Shown: piece by piece, positions 36,695-46,470 of the stretch
Layout of the letters: every line of letters starts with the position of its first letter
Numbering within the stretch: the first letter of the stretch is position 1
Origin: Clostridiales bacterium
GTDB taxonomy: Bacteria; Bacillota; Clostridia; Oscillospirales; CAG-272
Direction: 5' to 3'
Assembly (NCBI GenBank): GCA_012514145.1
Contig: JAAZAV010000026.1
Coordinates: 1-64,000 of the forward strand
Length of the DNA: 64,000 bases
The notes under the pieces: model-generated
Seen by the model: the letters and a program-made list of their open reading frames with translations, nothing else
Told to the model about the DNA's origin: nothing
Databases searched by the model: none
Position numbers and translations under genes: made by a program

Positions 36695-38782
36695 ATGAAA
36701 GAATTTATAATCAAATCTGATCTGTTTACAGATAATATCCCCTCCGGAACACTTCCGCCCTGCATGGGAATAGAAATCGGAGACGGTGTCGCTTGTGCAG
36801 TGTCATCGCTTGCGGGAGATTCGCTGACGCCATATATGCGCCGGCAGTTATACCCCGATGCAGGCCGGGGCGGTGACTTCATAACCTTTTCGGTTGGTGA
36901 GGACGGCTCTCTCACCGAACTTGCAAGACTTCGGGAACTGGGCAATCTGAGGCAGCTCCGTCTGTCCGGCAGATATGCCTATGTAACCGCCCGCGAGGAT
37001 GGACTGTATATCATAGACATAGGCGACCCATCACACCCCCGTGTAGCACGCCGATGGGATACGGTGGAGTTTGCCACCGGCATCGCCGTCTGTGGTAAGG
37101 TTGCGGCTATCGGATGCCGCAATTACGGCGTTGAACTTATAGATATCTCCTGCCCGGCGCTGCCGAGACACCTGTGCTCCTTCAGCGCCGGCGAAGTGCA
37201 GTCGGTTTTTATCGACGGCGGATGTCTCTACACCGGTTCATGGGGCGAACGTGAGTGCAATATTTTTGACATAAGAAACGCAATGCAGCCAAAACAGGTG
37301 GGAAAAATCGCTCTTGACGGCAGAGGCGACGGCCTGTATGTCTCAAACGGTCTGTTGTATCTTGCCACCGGACAGAGTTCGCGCGCCATGAAGAAGACCG
37401 CATACGATGACCCGGGATTCGGTTACGGCAACGGGTTGGAGATTTACGATGTATCAGACCCGTCCGCCCCCGTGCTGCTGTCGCGCACTAAGTTCGACAG
37501 ACTGCATTTTACCTATTTTGACATGTGGGATGTCAAGGTGTCATATCCCTACGCCTATGTGTCGATCAACTATCTCGGGCTTTTTGTGCTTGACATTTCA
37601 GACCCCCGCAGCCCCCTTGTTCTCGAGCGTTACCATATCTCGCTGCCGGCAGAATGTCGATATTTTGCCGATGTTCTCGGCGATAAAGACTTCAACCGCA
37701 CCGTTGTGTTTCCCTTCGACCATGTCAACGATCCGCGTGGTCCTGTATGCGGTATAGCCGTTACGGAGGGCTGCGCATATCTTGCCGGCTGTCTGAGCGG
37801 ATTGCATATACTGCGCTCCGAACTCTTTCACCGCACCGAAAAATCGGAAAGAGCAGGAGAGAGTGTCTGCGATTATTACGACACAAATCCCGGCAGCGGA
37901 CTTGAGGGTGTCAGGATTATCCGCACACCGGGTCAGGCGAGGGCAGCGGCATGGGACGGCAATGTTCTGTACACCGCCTGCGGAAATGCGGGAATAGTCA
38001 TTTATGACGAGATAGGTGAGTATCTCGGACATATCCCCACAGCCGGACGCGTGATGGATATAAAGCTGCACAACGGGTATATTTTCACCGCCGAGGACTC
38101 AAACGGGCTGGTTATCCGCAGATTATCGGATTTGGCTCAAATCGGCAGATTCGACAATTTCGGTAATAGCATACAGCAGGTAATTCTGCCGGGAAACAAT
38201 CGCTTCGCGCTCATGCACAGCGGCTGTGATTCGGTGGTTATCGCCGACATTTCAGATTTGTCTGAACCGTGTGAGGTGTATCGCGAGGCGAACAAACCCG
38301 GACTTGTTTACGGCCGTCAGGCATCGCTGGGCTGTGTGGGCGGCAGATACTGCTCATTCAGCTGGAATTCTAATATGACATACTGGTATGATCTGGGAGG
38401 CGGGCAACCGGAAAAGCAGCCCTGGGTGCAGCATGGGGTGAGCACTTCCTTAGGCATCTGCCCCTATGATGACGAAAGAGCACTCCTTACGACACGGGCG
38501 GGCTATATTATATTTAATATCCGTGACAGCTTCACATTGCCGATTGAAGATACCGCTCAGCTTGAGGGCGGAGGCGTGGGCAAGCCGGCGCTGTTCGGGA
38601 AACTGCTGTTTGTAACAAACCGTTCCCGGCACAGAGCCGATGTTTACGATATTTCCGATATCAGGCATCCAGTGACCTTGAAGCGCATGATACTCGCGGG
38701 AGACCCGGACTGTGCAGTTTATAACGGAAGAACGGCTGCTATACCTGCGGGGTACCAGGGAATAGCGTTGTTTGAGATATAA
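36695..38782 (+). CDS. LVIVD-repeat beta-propeller protein
   Basis: Repeated 'YAYVTAREDGLYIIDIGDPSHPRV', 'AYVSINYLGLFVLDISDPRSPLVL' units; no N-terminal signal seen; weak RBS, start uncertain (TTG 36686 or ATG 36695). Confidence 0.78.
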   Translation: MKEFIIKSDLFTDNIPSGTLPPCMGIEIGDGVACAVSSLAGDSLTPYMRRQLYPDAGRGGDFITFSVGEDGSLTELARLRELGNLRQLRLSGRYAYVTAREDGLYIIDIGDPSHPRVARRWDTVEFATGIAVCGKVAAIGCRNYGVELIDISCPALPRHLCSFSAGEVQSVFIDGGCLYTGSWGERECNIFDIRNAMQPKQVGKIALDGRGDGLYVSNGLLYLATGQSSRAMKKTAYDDPGFGYGNGLEIYDVSDPSAPVLLSRTKFDRLHFTYFDMWDVKVSYPYAYVSINYLGLFVLDISDPRSPLVLERYHISLPAECRYFADVLGDKDFNRTVVFPFDHVNDPRGPVCGIAVTEGCAYLAGCLSGLHILRSELFHRTEKSERAGESVCDYYDTNPGSGLEGVRIIRTPGQARAAAWDGNVLYTACGNAGIVIYDEIGEYLGHIPTAGRVMDIKLHNGYIFTAEDSNGLVIRRLSDLAQIGRFDNFGNSIQQVILPGNNRFALMHSGCDSVVIADISDLSEPCEVYREANKPGLVYGRQASLGCVGGRYCSFSWNSNMTYWYDLGGGQPEKQPWVQHGVSTSLGICPYDDERALLTTRAGYIIFNIRDSFTLPIEDTAQLEGGGVGKPALFGKLLFVTNRSRHRADVYDISDIRHPVTLKRMILAGDPDCAVYNGRTAAIPAGYQGIALFEI

Positions 38783-38826
38783 AAAACGGTACCCGGAAGA
38801 ACTACAAACCGGGTACCGTATGTTTT
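38781..38826. terminator. Bidirectional terminator
   Basis: ACGGTACCCGG-loop-CCGGGTACCGT with flanking A/T tracts. Confidence 0.85.
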
Positions 38827-38837
38827 ATCGGAAATCG

Positions 38838-40307
38838 CTATATCTCACAGTATTTGGCGGCAAGTCTGCACATTGAGGTGAGCGTCGCTTTCATTTCTCC
38901 GGGAGCCGGCGGCGTGTCCGAGTAGTGGGTAAGCTCAAAGGCATCGGTGATTCTTGATATATCACGGATTTCAAAGCGCGATACTATTTTATCGCGTATA
39001 ACTCTCGGAGTGTCGGATATGGCAATCGGAGCGTCCATCCCTCGCCAGCATTCAGTGAGAAAGCCGTAAGCGAAGATCATCTTCTCGTGGTCGTTTTTCA
39101 GCGAATTGAAGCGGTTAGAGAACTCACGATATGTCATGCGCTCTCTGCGGCCGGTATTTTCATTGTATTCACGAACCGATGCGCCGTCCATCTTCTGTTC
39201 TTCATCGCGGTAATTGAGAGCAACCGTGTTGTCCTCGCGGCTGCGCTTCTTAAACAAGTTATTTATAAAATCTAAGATGCTGTTATACAGCAGGATAAAG
39301 AAACGCTTGAAGCGTCCCACAAGGTTGTAGCGTTTGGCAAAGATGAAGAAGAGCGCAGTACCTATAATAAGCAGGATGAGGGTTATAAGAATGGTCTGTC
39401 CGAAGGTGGAGCCCTCGATATTCAAAAACTCCAGGTCGAATACCACCTCGTTGAAGTCGGCTGCCGCATCCGAACCTCTGTAATACTGCTTGCCTGTTTC
39501 TTTGAATATAGCAGACAGCGTCATATACAGCAGCATTCTGCCAAGCAGGTAGAAACCGAGCACTATTGTAAACGCCACGGCGGTCAGAAACAGGGCACAA
39601 ATCGCCACCATAACCACTAGTGAAATATTGTAGATACGCATGTTGCCGGTAGCGGCTCCCATGTCTGTGGCGCCTATCATACGATCCACATAGCTCTGAT
39701 TCATGACAATGCAGGAGCAGAAGAGGAATATCGCGAACAGAATATTGGTAACTAATGTGCCGCCGGAGGTGAATATCATAACGACCAGCTGGATCACGCA
39801 AAGGTAGAGGAAGTTCAGCAGGGTGATGATACGGTCGTAGGGATAGAACCAGAGCGCCACGCCGATAATCATAAAGAGAAGCGATATTCCGGCTGTCACA
39901 TAAGGCATAGGCGAGAGTGGATCATAATAAGGGATTTTACCGTTCAGAGCCTGCAATTTCATAACACCGAAAGAGGCGACAAACACGATTATCGCAATCC
40001 CGATGCAGATAACGATAGCAATAATGCTCTTTTCGGGTTTGAAGTAACGTCCCGTGTTTTCATAGGAGTGGGTAGCGTTCTTAACCCTCTGCAGCTTGGC
40101 GCCGGCGGCATATAACGACTGCAGCACGTACCCGAGTATCAGAAAACAAATGGGAAGCAGTATCGCCGAAAAACTGCGGGCGCCCATGAATTCTACTATA
40201 AATGTTATGGGCAGCGCCGAAAGACCGCAGATTACAGCCGTCACGGCTACGAGCTTGTAAAACAGCTCGAATATATCGGCTTTGACGTGGTTGATTTTCC
40301 TATTCAT
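38838..40307 (-). CDS. Multi-pass membrane protein with C-terminal DUF4129-like domain, third gene of the MoxR/DUF58 cluster
   Basis: Several hydrophobic segments; cytosolic C-terminus 'TYREFSNRFNSLKNDHEKMIFAYGFLTE'; overlaps the DUF58 gene by 8 bp. Confidence 0.65.
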   Translation of the reverse strand: MNRKINHVKADIFELFYKLVAVTAVICGLSALPITFIVEFMGARSFSAILLPICFLILGYVLQSLYAAGAKLQRVKNATHSYENTGRYFKPEKSIIAIVICIGIAIIVFVASFGVMKLQALNGKIPYYDPLSPMPYVTAGISLLFMIIGVALWFYPYDRIITLLNFLYLCVIQLVVMIFTSGGTLVTNILFAIFLFCSCIVMNQSYVDRMIGATDMGAATGNMRIYNISLVVMVAICALFLTAVAFTIVLGFYLLGRMLLYMTLSAIFKETGKQYYRGSDAAADFNEVVFDLEFLNIEGSTFGQTILITLILLIIGTALFFIFAKRYNLVGRFKRFFILLYNSILDFINNLFKKRSREDNTVALNYRDEEQKMDGASVREYNENTGRRERMTYREFSNRFNSLKNDHEKMIFAYGFLTECWRGMDAPIAISDTPRVIRDKIVSRFEIRDISRITDAFELTHYSDTPPAPGEMKATLTSMCRLAAKYCEI

Positions 40308-41550
40308 AGGCTCTGAAATACACCTCTACATTACCGGGTATATCCGTATTCTGATTTGTGGATGTAATGTAGAATATAACTTTGATGCCGCGGCGAGCCA
40401 TCATTTCGTGGAACACAGCCATCCGTTCGCTGAAATACGAGGAGATGAAAATAAGACTGCCGTTCTCGGCGTACCAGGACGGATTGTTGACGATGTGATC
40501 GAGCATATGCTCAAGAGGACAGGAATAGCGCAGCTGCAGCGCCGCCAGCAGGCGGAGGGCGTTTATCATATCGCGCTTGCCTTCATACTGGGGAGTGCGC
40601 ATGATTTTCGATCCCACATCATCGTCGGACGACAATGTGACGCCGCTGAATTCGGGAACCTCAGGATCAAAGGGGGCATTGATGAAAAGCCGTACAGGGA
40701 TATTCTCGTTTGACACGCCGTCCAGCAATGAGGCGGCAACGGTGATACAAAGCTCCACGCGGTCGGCGATGCTGGGGATTTCAGGGTCCGGCTCTATATC
40801 GCGTGACTTCATATTGAGTATGATGTTGAAATGATGTCGCTCGGTGTACTCCTCTACATTGACCATAAGCCTGCCGTGAGCCGCGGTGGATTTCCAGTTG
40901 ATGCGGTTAAGGGGGTCGCCGGAGATGTAGTCGCGGGTACCGGCAATGCGCAGGGGATCGGTAAGCAGGCTGCGAAGCACCGTGACATCGCCGCTGTGAT
41001 AACGAGAACAGGTGAAATGCAGATCCAGATCTATAGCTCGCGGCAGAACAACAATGCGGTTGAATTTGTCGGGAATTATATCAAGACGCTTGGACTCGGC
41101 ATTGAATCCAAGCAGGTCATTGACGATAATCATGACGCTGCCGGGGTTATAAACACCGCGTTTGCGGCAGGTTACTCTCCAGCGGCGTTTTATGCGCTGA
41201 CGTCCGTGAAGCACAAATACCGACCTTATATTCCTGCGGTAGGTATCGGTATTTGAACTGTTGGGCGCAGCCGCGTCGTAGGCTGTCAGCTGCTGTCTGC
41301 CTGCGTGCTTGACGGTAATCAGCCGGAAATACAATCCCTCGGGTAGCTCGGTGTCCACCTTTGCGGTGGGTATGGGGAGATTGCCGTAGTTGGATATCTC
41401 CTCATACATGAAGATATCTTCACCGGCGAAAACCTCCTCCGAGCTGAGCCTTACATTATATGCCACTTTGTCGATAGTATACTTCGACAGCAGCTGCTGC
41501 TGGATGAGGTAGACCGCCAGGACGGCGATCATTATGCTAATAAACAGCAT
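40300..41550 (-). CDS. DUF58 domain-containing protein
   Basis: 'RSVFVLHGRQRIKRRWRVTCRKRGVY', 'YISGDPLNRINWKSTAAHGRLMVNVEEYTE' DUF58 signature. Confidence 0.9.
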   Translation of the reverse strand: MLFISIMIAVLAVYLIQQQLLSKYTIDKVAYNVRLSSEEVFAGEDIFMYEEISNYGNLPIPTAKVDTELPEGLYFRLITVKHAGRQQLTAYDAAAPNSSNTDTYRRNIRSVFVLHGRQRIKRRWRVTCRKRGVYNPGSVMIIVNDLLGFNAESKRLDIIPDKFNRIVVLPRAIDLDLHFTCSRYHSGDVTVLRSLLTDPLRIAGTRDYISGDPLNRINWKSTAAHGRLMVNVEEYTERHHFNIILNMKSRDIEPDPEIPSIADRVELCITVAASLLDGVSNENIPVRLFINAPFDPEVPEFSGVTLSSDDDVGSKIMRTPQYEGKRDMINALRLLAALQLRYSCPLEHMLDHIVNNPSWYAENGSLIFISSYFSERMAVFHEMMARRGIKVIFYITSTNQNTDIPGNVEVYFRAYE

Positions 41551-41575
41551 TATTGAAGCTCCTCAGGCTGTCGCA

Positions 41576-42523
41576 TCACTTAAGAGGTGCGGGCAGCCTC
41601 TCGAGTATATATTCGATTATGGTTTCGTTGGATTCGGAGATACGGATGGTATTCTGTGAGCGGGAGATAATGCGATGGGAGAGAACCGGCACCGCAAGTT
41701 CCTTGACATCGTCAGGCAGAACAAAATCGCGTCCCTCAAGCGCAGCGTATGCCTGGGACGCGCGCATGAGCGCAAGGGTACCGCGGGGGCTGACTCCGAG
41801 GCGGATGTTCTCGCTTACGCGCGTCTCGGCGGTAATGCGGACGATATAGTCCTTAATAGCGTCGCTGACAGTGATTTTGCGCACATCATCACGCGCTGAT
41901 ATAATAGCTTCCGTGGTGCATACCGGAGCCAGAGTTTCAAGGGGCGACACCTCGATATATTCGTCGAGCATGCGCTTCTCATTTTCGGCGTCGGGATAAC
42001 CGAGAGTGAGCTTCATCAGAAACCGGTCGGTCTGAGCCTCGGGTAGAGGGAAGGTTCCCTGTGTCTCTATAGGGTTTTGAGTTGCGATTACGAAAAACAG
42101 CGGGTCTAACGGGTAGGTTACACCGTCGACCGTTACCTGATTCTCCTCCATGCATTCAAGAAGGGCAGACTGGGTTCTCGGCGTGGTGCGGTTGATCTCG
42201 TCGGCGATGACTATGTTTGTGAACACCGGACCGCGTCGGAACTCAAATTCGCCCGAACGCTGGTTGAAGTAATTGATGCCGGTTATGTCGGAGGGCAGCA
42301 GGTCGGGAGTGAACTGAATACGCTTGCAATCGGCGGATACGGAGCGTGCGAGAGCCTTTGCAAGACTGGTTTTTCCGGTGCCGGGCACATCGTCCATAAG
42401 AATGTGTCCGCCGGAAAGCAGTGCACATACGATATACTTTATCTGCTTTTCCTTATTGAAAATGACCCGCCCTATATTATCGGCGAGTTTATTTCCGGTC
42501 TGAGAGATTTTTTCGCTGTACAT
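41576..42523 (-). CDS. MoxR family AAA ATPase
   Basis: 'GGHILMDDVPGTGKTSLAKALARS', 'IVIADEINRTTPRTQSALLECMEE', 'FFVIATQNPIETQGTFPLPEAQTDRFLMK'. Confidence 0.96.
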   Translation of the reverse strand: MYSEKISQTGNKLADNIGRVIFNKEKQIKYIVCALLSGGHILMDDVPGTGKTSLAKALARSVSADCKRIQFTPDLLPSDITGINYFNQRSGEFEFRRGPVFTNIVIADEINRTTPRTQSALLECMEENQVTVDGVTYPLDPLFFVIATQNPIETQGTFPLPEAQTDRFLMKLTLGYPDAENEKRMLDEYIEVSPLETLAPVCTTEAIISARDDVRKITVSDAIKDYIVRITAETRVSENIRLGVSPRGTLALMRASQAYAALEGRDFVLPDDVKELAVPVLSHRIISRSQNTIRISESNETIIEYILERLPAPLK

Positions 42524-42568
42524 ATGACCGTTCCCTTTCGGAATATTATATTTCAGTTTTGATGCAAT

Positions 42569-42598
42569 GATTGTACCATAATAACACCTTTATTGTCA
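42569..42598 (-). promoter_or_regulatory. Putative sigma-A promoter TTGACA-N18-TACAAT for the MoxR operon
   Basis: - strand: -35 42598-42593, -10 42574-42569. Confidence 0.6.
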
Positions 42599-42702
42599 AC
42601 AATGAATTCATGTGGTTTGCTCAGCCGCGATAAACTCATGACCGGTCTGCGGTTCGGTATATTTCGCAGCTGTAACTCCGATGAGCATATCCATACGAAA
42701 GC

Positions 42703-42741
42703 AAATACTCCCCGCCTGTAATGATGGCGAGGAGTATTATA
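42703..42741 (-). terminator. Terminator of the GH38-Gfo/Idh operon
   Basis: AATACTCCCCGCC-N9-GGCGAGGAGTATT hairpin downstream of the 42769 stop. Confidence 0.65.
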
Positions 42742-42768
42742 ATTCAACTAATTTTACGATTATGCCGA

Positions 42769-43833
42769 TCAGCCGAGGGGAGTTATCTGAACTTCATGGC
42801 CGGTGCGGGCTGACTCATAGATGGCGTCGATCATCTGCATGAGCACGACACCGTCGTGTGCGGGAGCGCGGCACTCGGTGCCGTTTCTGACGCAGTCCAC
42901 AAAATGAGCAATTTCGCGTATGAATATATCACCGAAGGCTGCCGATTTGTTGTACTTCTCCGCAGAGATGATGTCGTTAGTTCCGTCGGTGCGGTAAACC
43001 TGAAGTGGCTCGGAGATTTTAATGCCCGCCTTTGTTCCGAAAATCTCGACGGTGCCGGTGTCCTTCTCGATATTGAGGCTGAAAGAAGCGGCAACATGCA
43101 TAACGAAACCGTTGTCAAAGCGGATAAAACCGGTGGCGAAATCCTCAACGTTGCGCTCGAATTTTCCCGTGGTACTGCTGACCCATACCTTTTCGCCGCC
43201 TTCGGTTGCAAGCAGTTTCTTGAAGGTGACGCCGTAAGCAGCCACCGGCTTCGGACGTCCGGCAAGGTAGCGCGCAAGGTCCATGACGTGAACGCCCAGG
43301 TCAATGAGCGGTCCGCCGCCCGAGTAGCGCAGATCGCCGAACCAGCCGCCGGGACAGCCGTTGCGGCGCAGATAGCTGACGTTTGCGAAGTATATATCTC
43401 CCGCCTCGCCGCCGTCGATATAGTCCTTGGCAGCTTCGACACCGCCCTCGTAGCGGCGAACAAAGCCGATCTGAAGCAGCTTGCCGTTGCGTTTGGCTGC
43501 CTCTTCCATCTTGAGAGCCTCGGCGGTGTTCATAGCCATGGGCTTCTCGCAGATTACGTTGCAGCCGGCGTTCAGCGCCGCGACCGTAGCTCCGCAGTGT
43601 GCGGCGTTCCAGGTGGTGACCGACACGGCATCCAGCTCTTCCTTAGCCAGCATCTCATTGTAATCGGTGTAGAGATTCTTGATACCGTACTTCTCGCCGT
43701 AAGCCTTGAGTTTTGCCTCGTCGATATCGCAGGCTGCCGTAACCTCACAGATATCGGAAAGCGCCAGATAACCGCCCATATGGCAGTGGCTGATACCGCC
43801 GGTACCGATTATTGCAAGTTTGGTTTTTTCCAT
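42769..43833 (-). CDS. Gfo/Idh/MocA family oxidoreductase
   Basis: 'KLAIIGTGGISHCHMGGYLAL', 'CEKPMAMNTAEALKMEEAAKRNGKLLQIGFVRRY', 'GGPLIDLGVHVMDLARYL'. Confidence 0.95.
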   Translation of the reverse strand: MEKTKLAIIGTGGISHCHMGGYLALSDICEVTAACDIDEAKLKAYGEKYGIKNLYTDYNEMLAKEELDAVSVTTWNAAHCGATVAALNAGCNVICEKPMAMNTAEALKMEEAAKRNGKLLQIGFVRRYEGGVEAAKDYIDGGEAGDIYFANVSYLRRNGCPGGWFGDLRYSGGGPLIDLGVHVMDLARYLAGRPKPVAAYGVTFKKLLATEGGEKVWVSSTTGKFERNVEDFATGFIRFDNGFVMHVAASFSLNIEKDTGTVEIFGTKAGIKISEPLQVYRTDGTNDIISAEKYNKSAAFGDIFIREIAHFVDCVRNGTECRAPAHDGVVLMQMIDAIYESARTGHEVQITPLG

Positions 43834-43858
43834 TGTGGTTCTCCTTTGTTTATTGTTT

Positions 43859-46270
43859 TTATTTCAGCTCAGTGAAATCTGTCTCGGATACCCTGCCGCC
43901 GGCGATTCTCCAGCTGCCGAAGCCGAAGGGCTGCAGACTGCCTTCGACGGTTGCGGAGAAAAGTTCTGCCTTGAAGCAGCAGGGCTTGCCGGCGGTTTCG
44001 GCGAATCTGACTATGACGCCGTTTCCGTCCTCGGCGGGCTTTGCTGAGAAGAGTGTGACATTGGGTTCGGAAATCGAAATCGAAGATGCGCGGCGCGGCA
44101 GGCTCCCTTTGTGGTAGGTCTCGGGAATTACCGGGAATTCGGTGTTCAGTTCCTCTGCAAGATGCGCAACAGGTGTAAGATTGCCGTCATACGGCATGAC
44201 TGCGTAACCGAACTTCTGCTCTCCCAGATCCTGCGGTTCCATGCGCTCGTCTCGCTGACCGTAATGGTCCGCATAGTAGCAGCTGCGGGCGGCAATGAAT
44301 CTCATCTCGCCGTTTGCAGCAGATGAGGAATACTTGCTGTCGTTGACAACCGCCACGCCGCGGCCGTTCTCGGTCAGAACCATATAGCGCTGCATCGGAA
44401 GCTCACGCCCCGTCTGTTTGCCGCCTATAACCGTACCCGGAACCTCGCGTATGAATTTGCCGTCGGAAAGACCGCTGTTGCAGCAGAGCTTGACGATAAC
44501 CGGATACTCGTTCAGAATCAGTCTGACCGCTACCCTCACCGCATTGTCGCCCGGATGAAGCGTAAAGGTCTGTTCGAGAGTACTGTTCTTATAGAAGCTC
44601 CTGACAAGCAGGCTGACCTGGCAGTCGCCATCTTCCAGAACCTTGAACTCGGGGGAGGTGAACTCGCCTATCTGATCGTCGAAAACAAAGCGGTTATGCG
44701 CCCATGTATCGTTGGGGCTGTCATCGATTACAATCGCCTTGCCGATATTGCCGCAGATAAAGGTGCCGTCAGATTTACAGAGTTTGCCGATTCCGCTTTT
44801 CGGATCAAATTGCAGGGTTACCTTATCATTTGCAAGCACATGTTCGCTGACGCTGAGTTCATGTTTTGTTTCGGTCTTTTCGAAGGTCTTGTCGCGGTAT
44901 ACGGTATACATGCTCCAGCCGTAAGCCGGCACCTCGGCAATGAAGCGAACTGCGTAAAGGTCGGAGCCGTTGGTATAATCAGCGCGAACCACCTGGAAAT
45001 CAACCGGCTTGCCGTCGGGATCGGTAACCGCCGCGGCGCTGCCCATATGCGCCATATCCACCGGTATCTTCACCGGATGCGACAGCGGATTAAATACCAC
45101 AATCGGGCTGCCCACCTTATCCGAGTCTACGTAAGAGCGCTCACCGCCCTCAAGACCGTCAAGCCATGTATCGATATTCCAGGATATACGCTGAGCCGCA
45201 GCGTTTGAGAGCTTCAGACCCTGTGCGATAGCCGCGCCGTTGAAGGCATAGGCGTCATAATATGCTTCCCGCACCGAGCAGCCGCATATGATGTCGTGGA
45301 ACTGATTGAATATAACACCCTCCCACGCATTTGCGAAGGGCACCGGGTCGCATTTGAAACCGATTGCATTATCGGCAAGCAGACACATGCGCTCAGCCTC
45401 TGTAAGACGATTCTCTGCCGCGCGGTTCATAGCCTTCATCAGTGAATTCGCGGAATAACAGCCGCTTGCGTGGTTCTGCAGCTCGCCGCTGTATATCGGC
45501 ATAACAGCGTTTCTGTGATCGGCAAAATACTCGTCGGGCGAGGAGAAGCGGAAGATATTCTTACTCTCCGGTGCGTGTTCGTGGAGGAGGTCTATATTGC
45601 GTTTGGTGGGACCGCCGCCGTGGTTGCCGACGCCGTAGAACATCATAATGCCCTTGCTCTCCGCATCGGCAAGATTGTCGTATTCGATTATCGGCTGTTT
45701 GTCGTTAATGCGTATACAATATGGGTCTTTAATATGGAAGGCGAGAATCTCATCGTTCCCGCAGCGCCATCTGAAGGTGCGCTCGGGGAAGGGATACTTC
45801 ATCTCGGCGCCGTTAGCCGGGCGCATGTAGGCATAGCCGCTCATAGCGCCTGCTTTAAGCAGGGAAGGCATTCCGGCGGTGTGGCCGAAGGAGTCCACAT
45901 TGTAGCCTGTGACGGCGATTCTGCCGAATTTTTCATAGAAATAACGCTGCGAATAGAGCATATGACGGGCAAAACTCTCGGTGGACGGTATGTTGCAGTC
46001 GGGCTGTACCCACATGCCGCCGGTGAAGCACCATTTGCCGTCCTTAACCGCCTGCCTGATCTCCTCAAACATCTCCGGACAGTTTTCCTCTACCCATTTG
46101 TAGTAGGATGCACATGCCGAGGTGAAGACGAAATCATCGTATTCATTTATTCTGTCAAGAGCCGAGCGGAAGGAAGCCTTGATTTCGGCGAAGCCTTCCT
46201 GAAAACGCCAAAGCCATACGGGGTCGATGTGAGCATTGCCTATAAGATATACGGTTTTTTTGTCTGTCAT
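43859..46270 (-). CDS. Alpha-mannosidase, GH38 family
   Basis: 'VYLIGNAHIDPVWLWRFQEG', 'CFTGGMWVQPDCNIPSTESFARHMLYSQRYF', 'YNVDSFGHTAGMPSLLK'. Confidence 0.93.
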   Translation of the reverse strand: MTDKKTVYLIGNAHIDPVWLWRFQEGFAEIKASFRSALDRINEYDDFVFTSACASYYKWVEENCPEMFEEIRQAVKDGKWCFTGGMWVQPDCNIPSTESFARHMLYSQRYFYEKFGRIAVTGYNVDSFGHTAGMPSLLKAGAMSGYAYMRPANGAEMKYPFPERTFRWRCGNDEILAFHIKDPYCIRINDKQPIIEYDNLADAESKGIMMFYGVGNHGGGPTKRNIDLLHEHAPESKNIFRFSSPDEYFADHRNAVMPIYSGELQNHASGCYSANSLMKAMNRAAENRLTEAERMCLLADNAIGFKCDPVPFANAWEGVIFNQFHDIICGCSVREAYYDAYAFNGAAIAQGLKLSNAAAQRISWNIDTWLDGLEGGERSYVDSDKVGSPIVVFNPLSHPVKIPVDMAHMGSAAAVTDPDGKPVDFQVVRADYTNGSDLYAVRFIAEVPAYGWSMYTVYRDKTFEKTETKHELSVSEHVLANDKVTLQFDPKSGIGKLCKSDGTFICGNIGKAIVIDDSPNDTWAHNRFVFDDQIGEFTSPEFKVLEDGDCQVSLLVRSFYKNSTLEQTFTLHPGDNAVRVAVRLILNEYPVIVKLCCNSGLSDGKFIREVPGTVIGGKQTGRELPMQRYMVLTENGRGVAVVNDSKYSSSAANGEMRFIAARSCYYADHYGQRDERMEPQDLGEQKFGYAVMPYDGNLTPVAHLAEELNTEFPVIPETYHKGSLPRRASSISISEPNVTLFSAKPAEDGNGVIVRFAETAGKPCCFKAELFSATVEGSLQPFGFGSWRIAGGRVSETDFTELK

Positions 46271-46345
46271 ATTGCCTCCGCAGTTGTTTATTCGGTTTAT
46301 ACACCATGTTTTTATTTGACAGGTGTCGTTGCGATACCGCTTATC

Positions 46346-46374
46346 ATTATACAGCCTCCGGAAAGATAACGCAA
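46346..46374 (-). promoter_or_regulatory. Putative sigma-A promoter TTGCGT-N17-TATAAT for the GH38 gene
   Basis: - strand: -35 46374-46369, -10 46351-46346. Confidence 0.6.
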
Positions 46375-46395
46375 TAGTAAAATTAGGATTATCTC

Positions 46396-46424
46396 TTGCG
46401 GCAGTCCGTCCGCTGTGCTATAAT
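46396..46424 (+). promoter_or_regulatory. Putative sigma-A promoter TTGCGG-N17-TATAAT
   Basis: -35 46396-46401, -10 46419-46424, upstream of the 46471 CDS. Confidence 0.65.
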
Positions 46425-46470
46425 CAGCATAATGACAATTTACGAATACACTTTAATATCGGAGGAAATT

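Noticed and set aside
42856-43875. 339-aa + strand ORF
   Set aside because: Antisense to the Gfo/Idh/MocA gene; no RBS or domain.
45470-46369. 299-aa + strand ORF
   Set aside because: Antisense to the GH38 N-terminus and promoter region; no recognisable domain.
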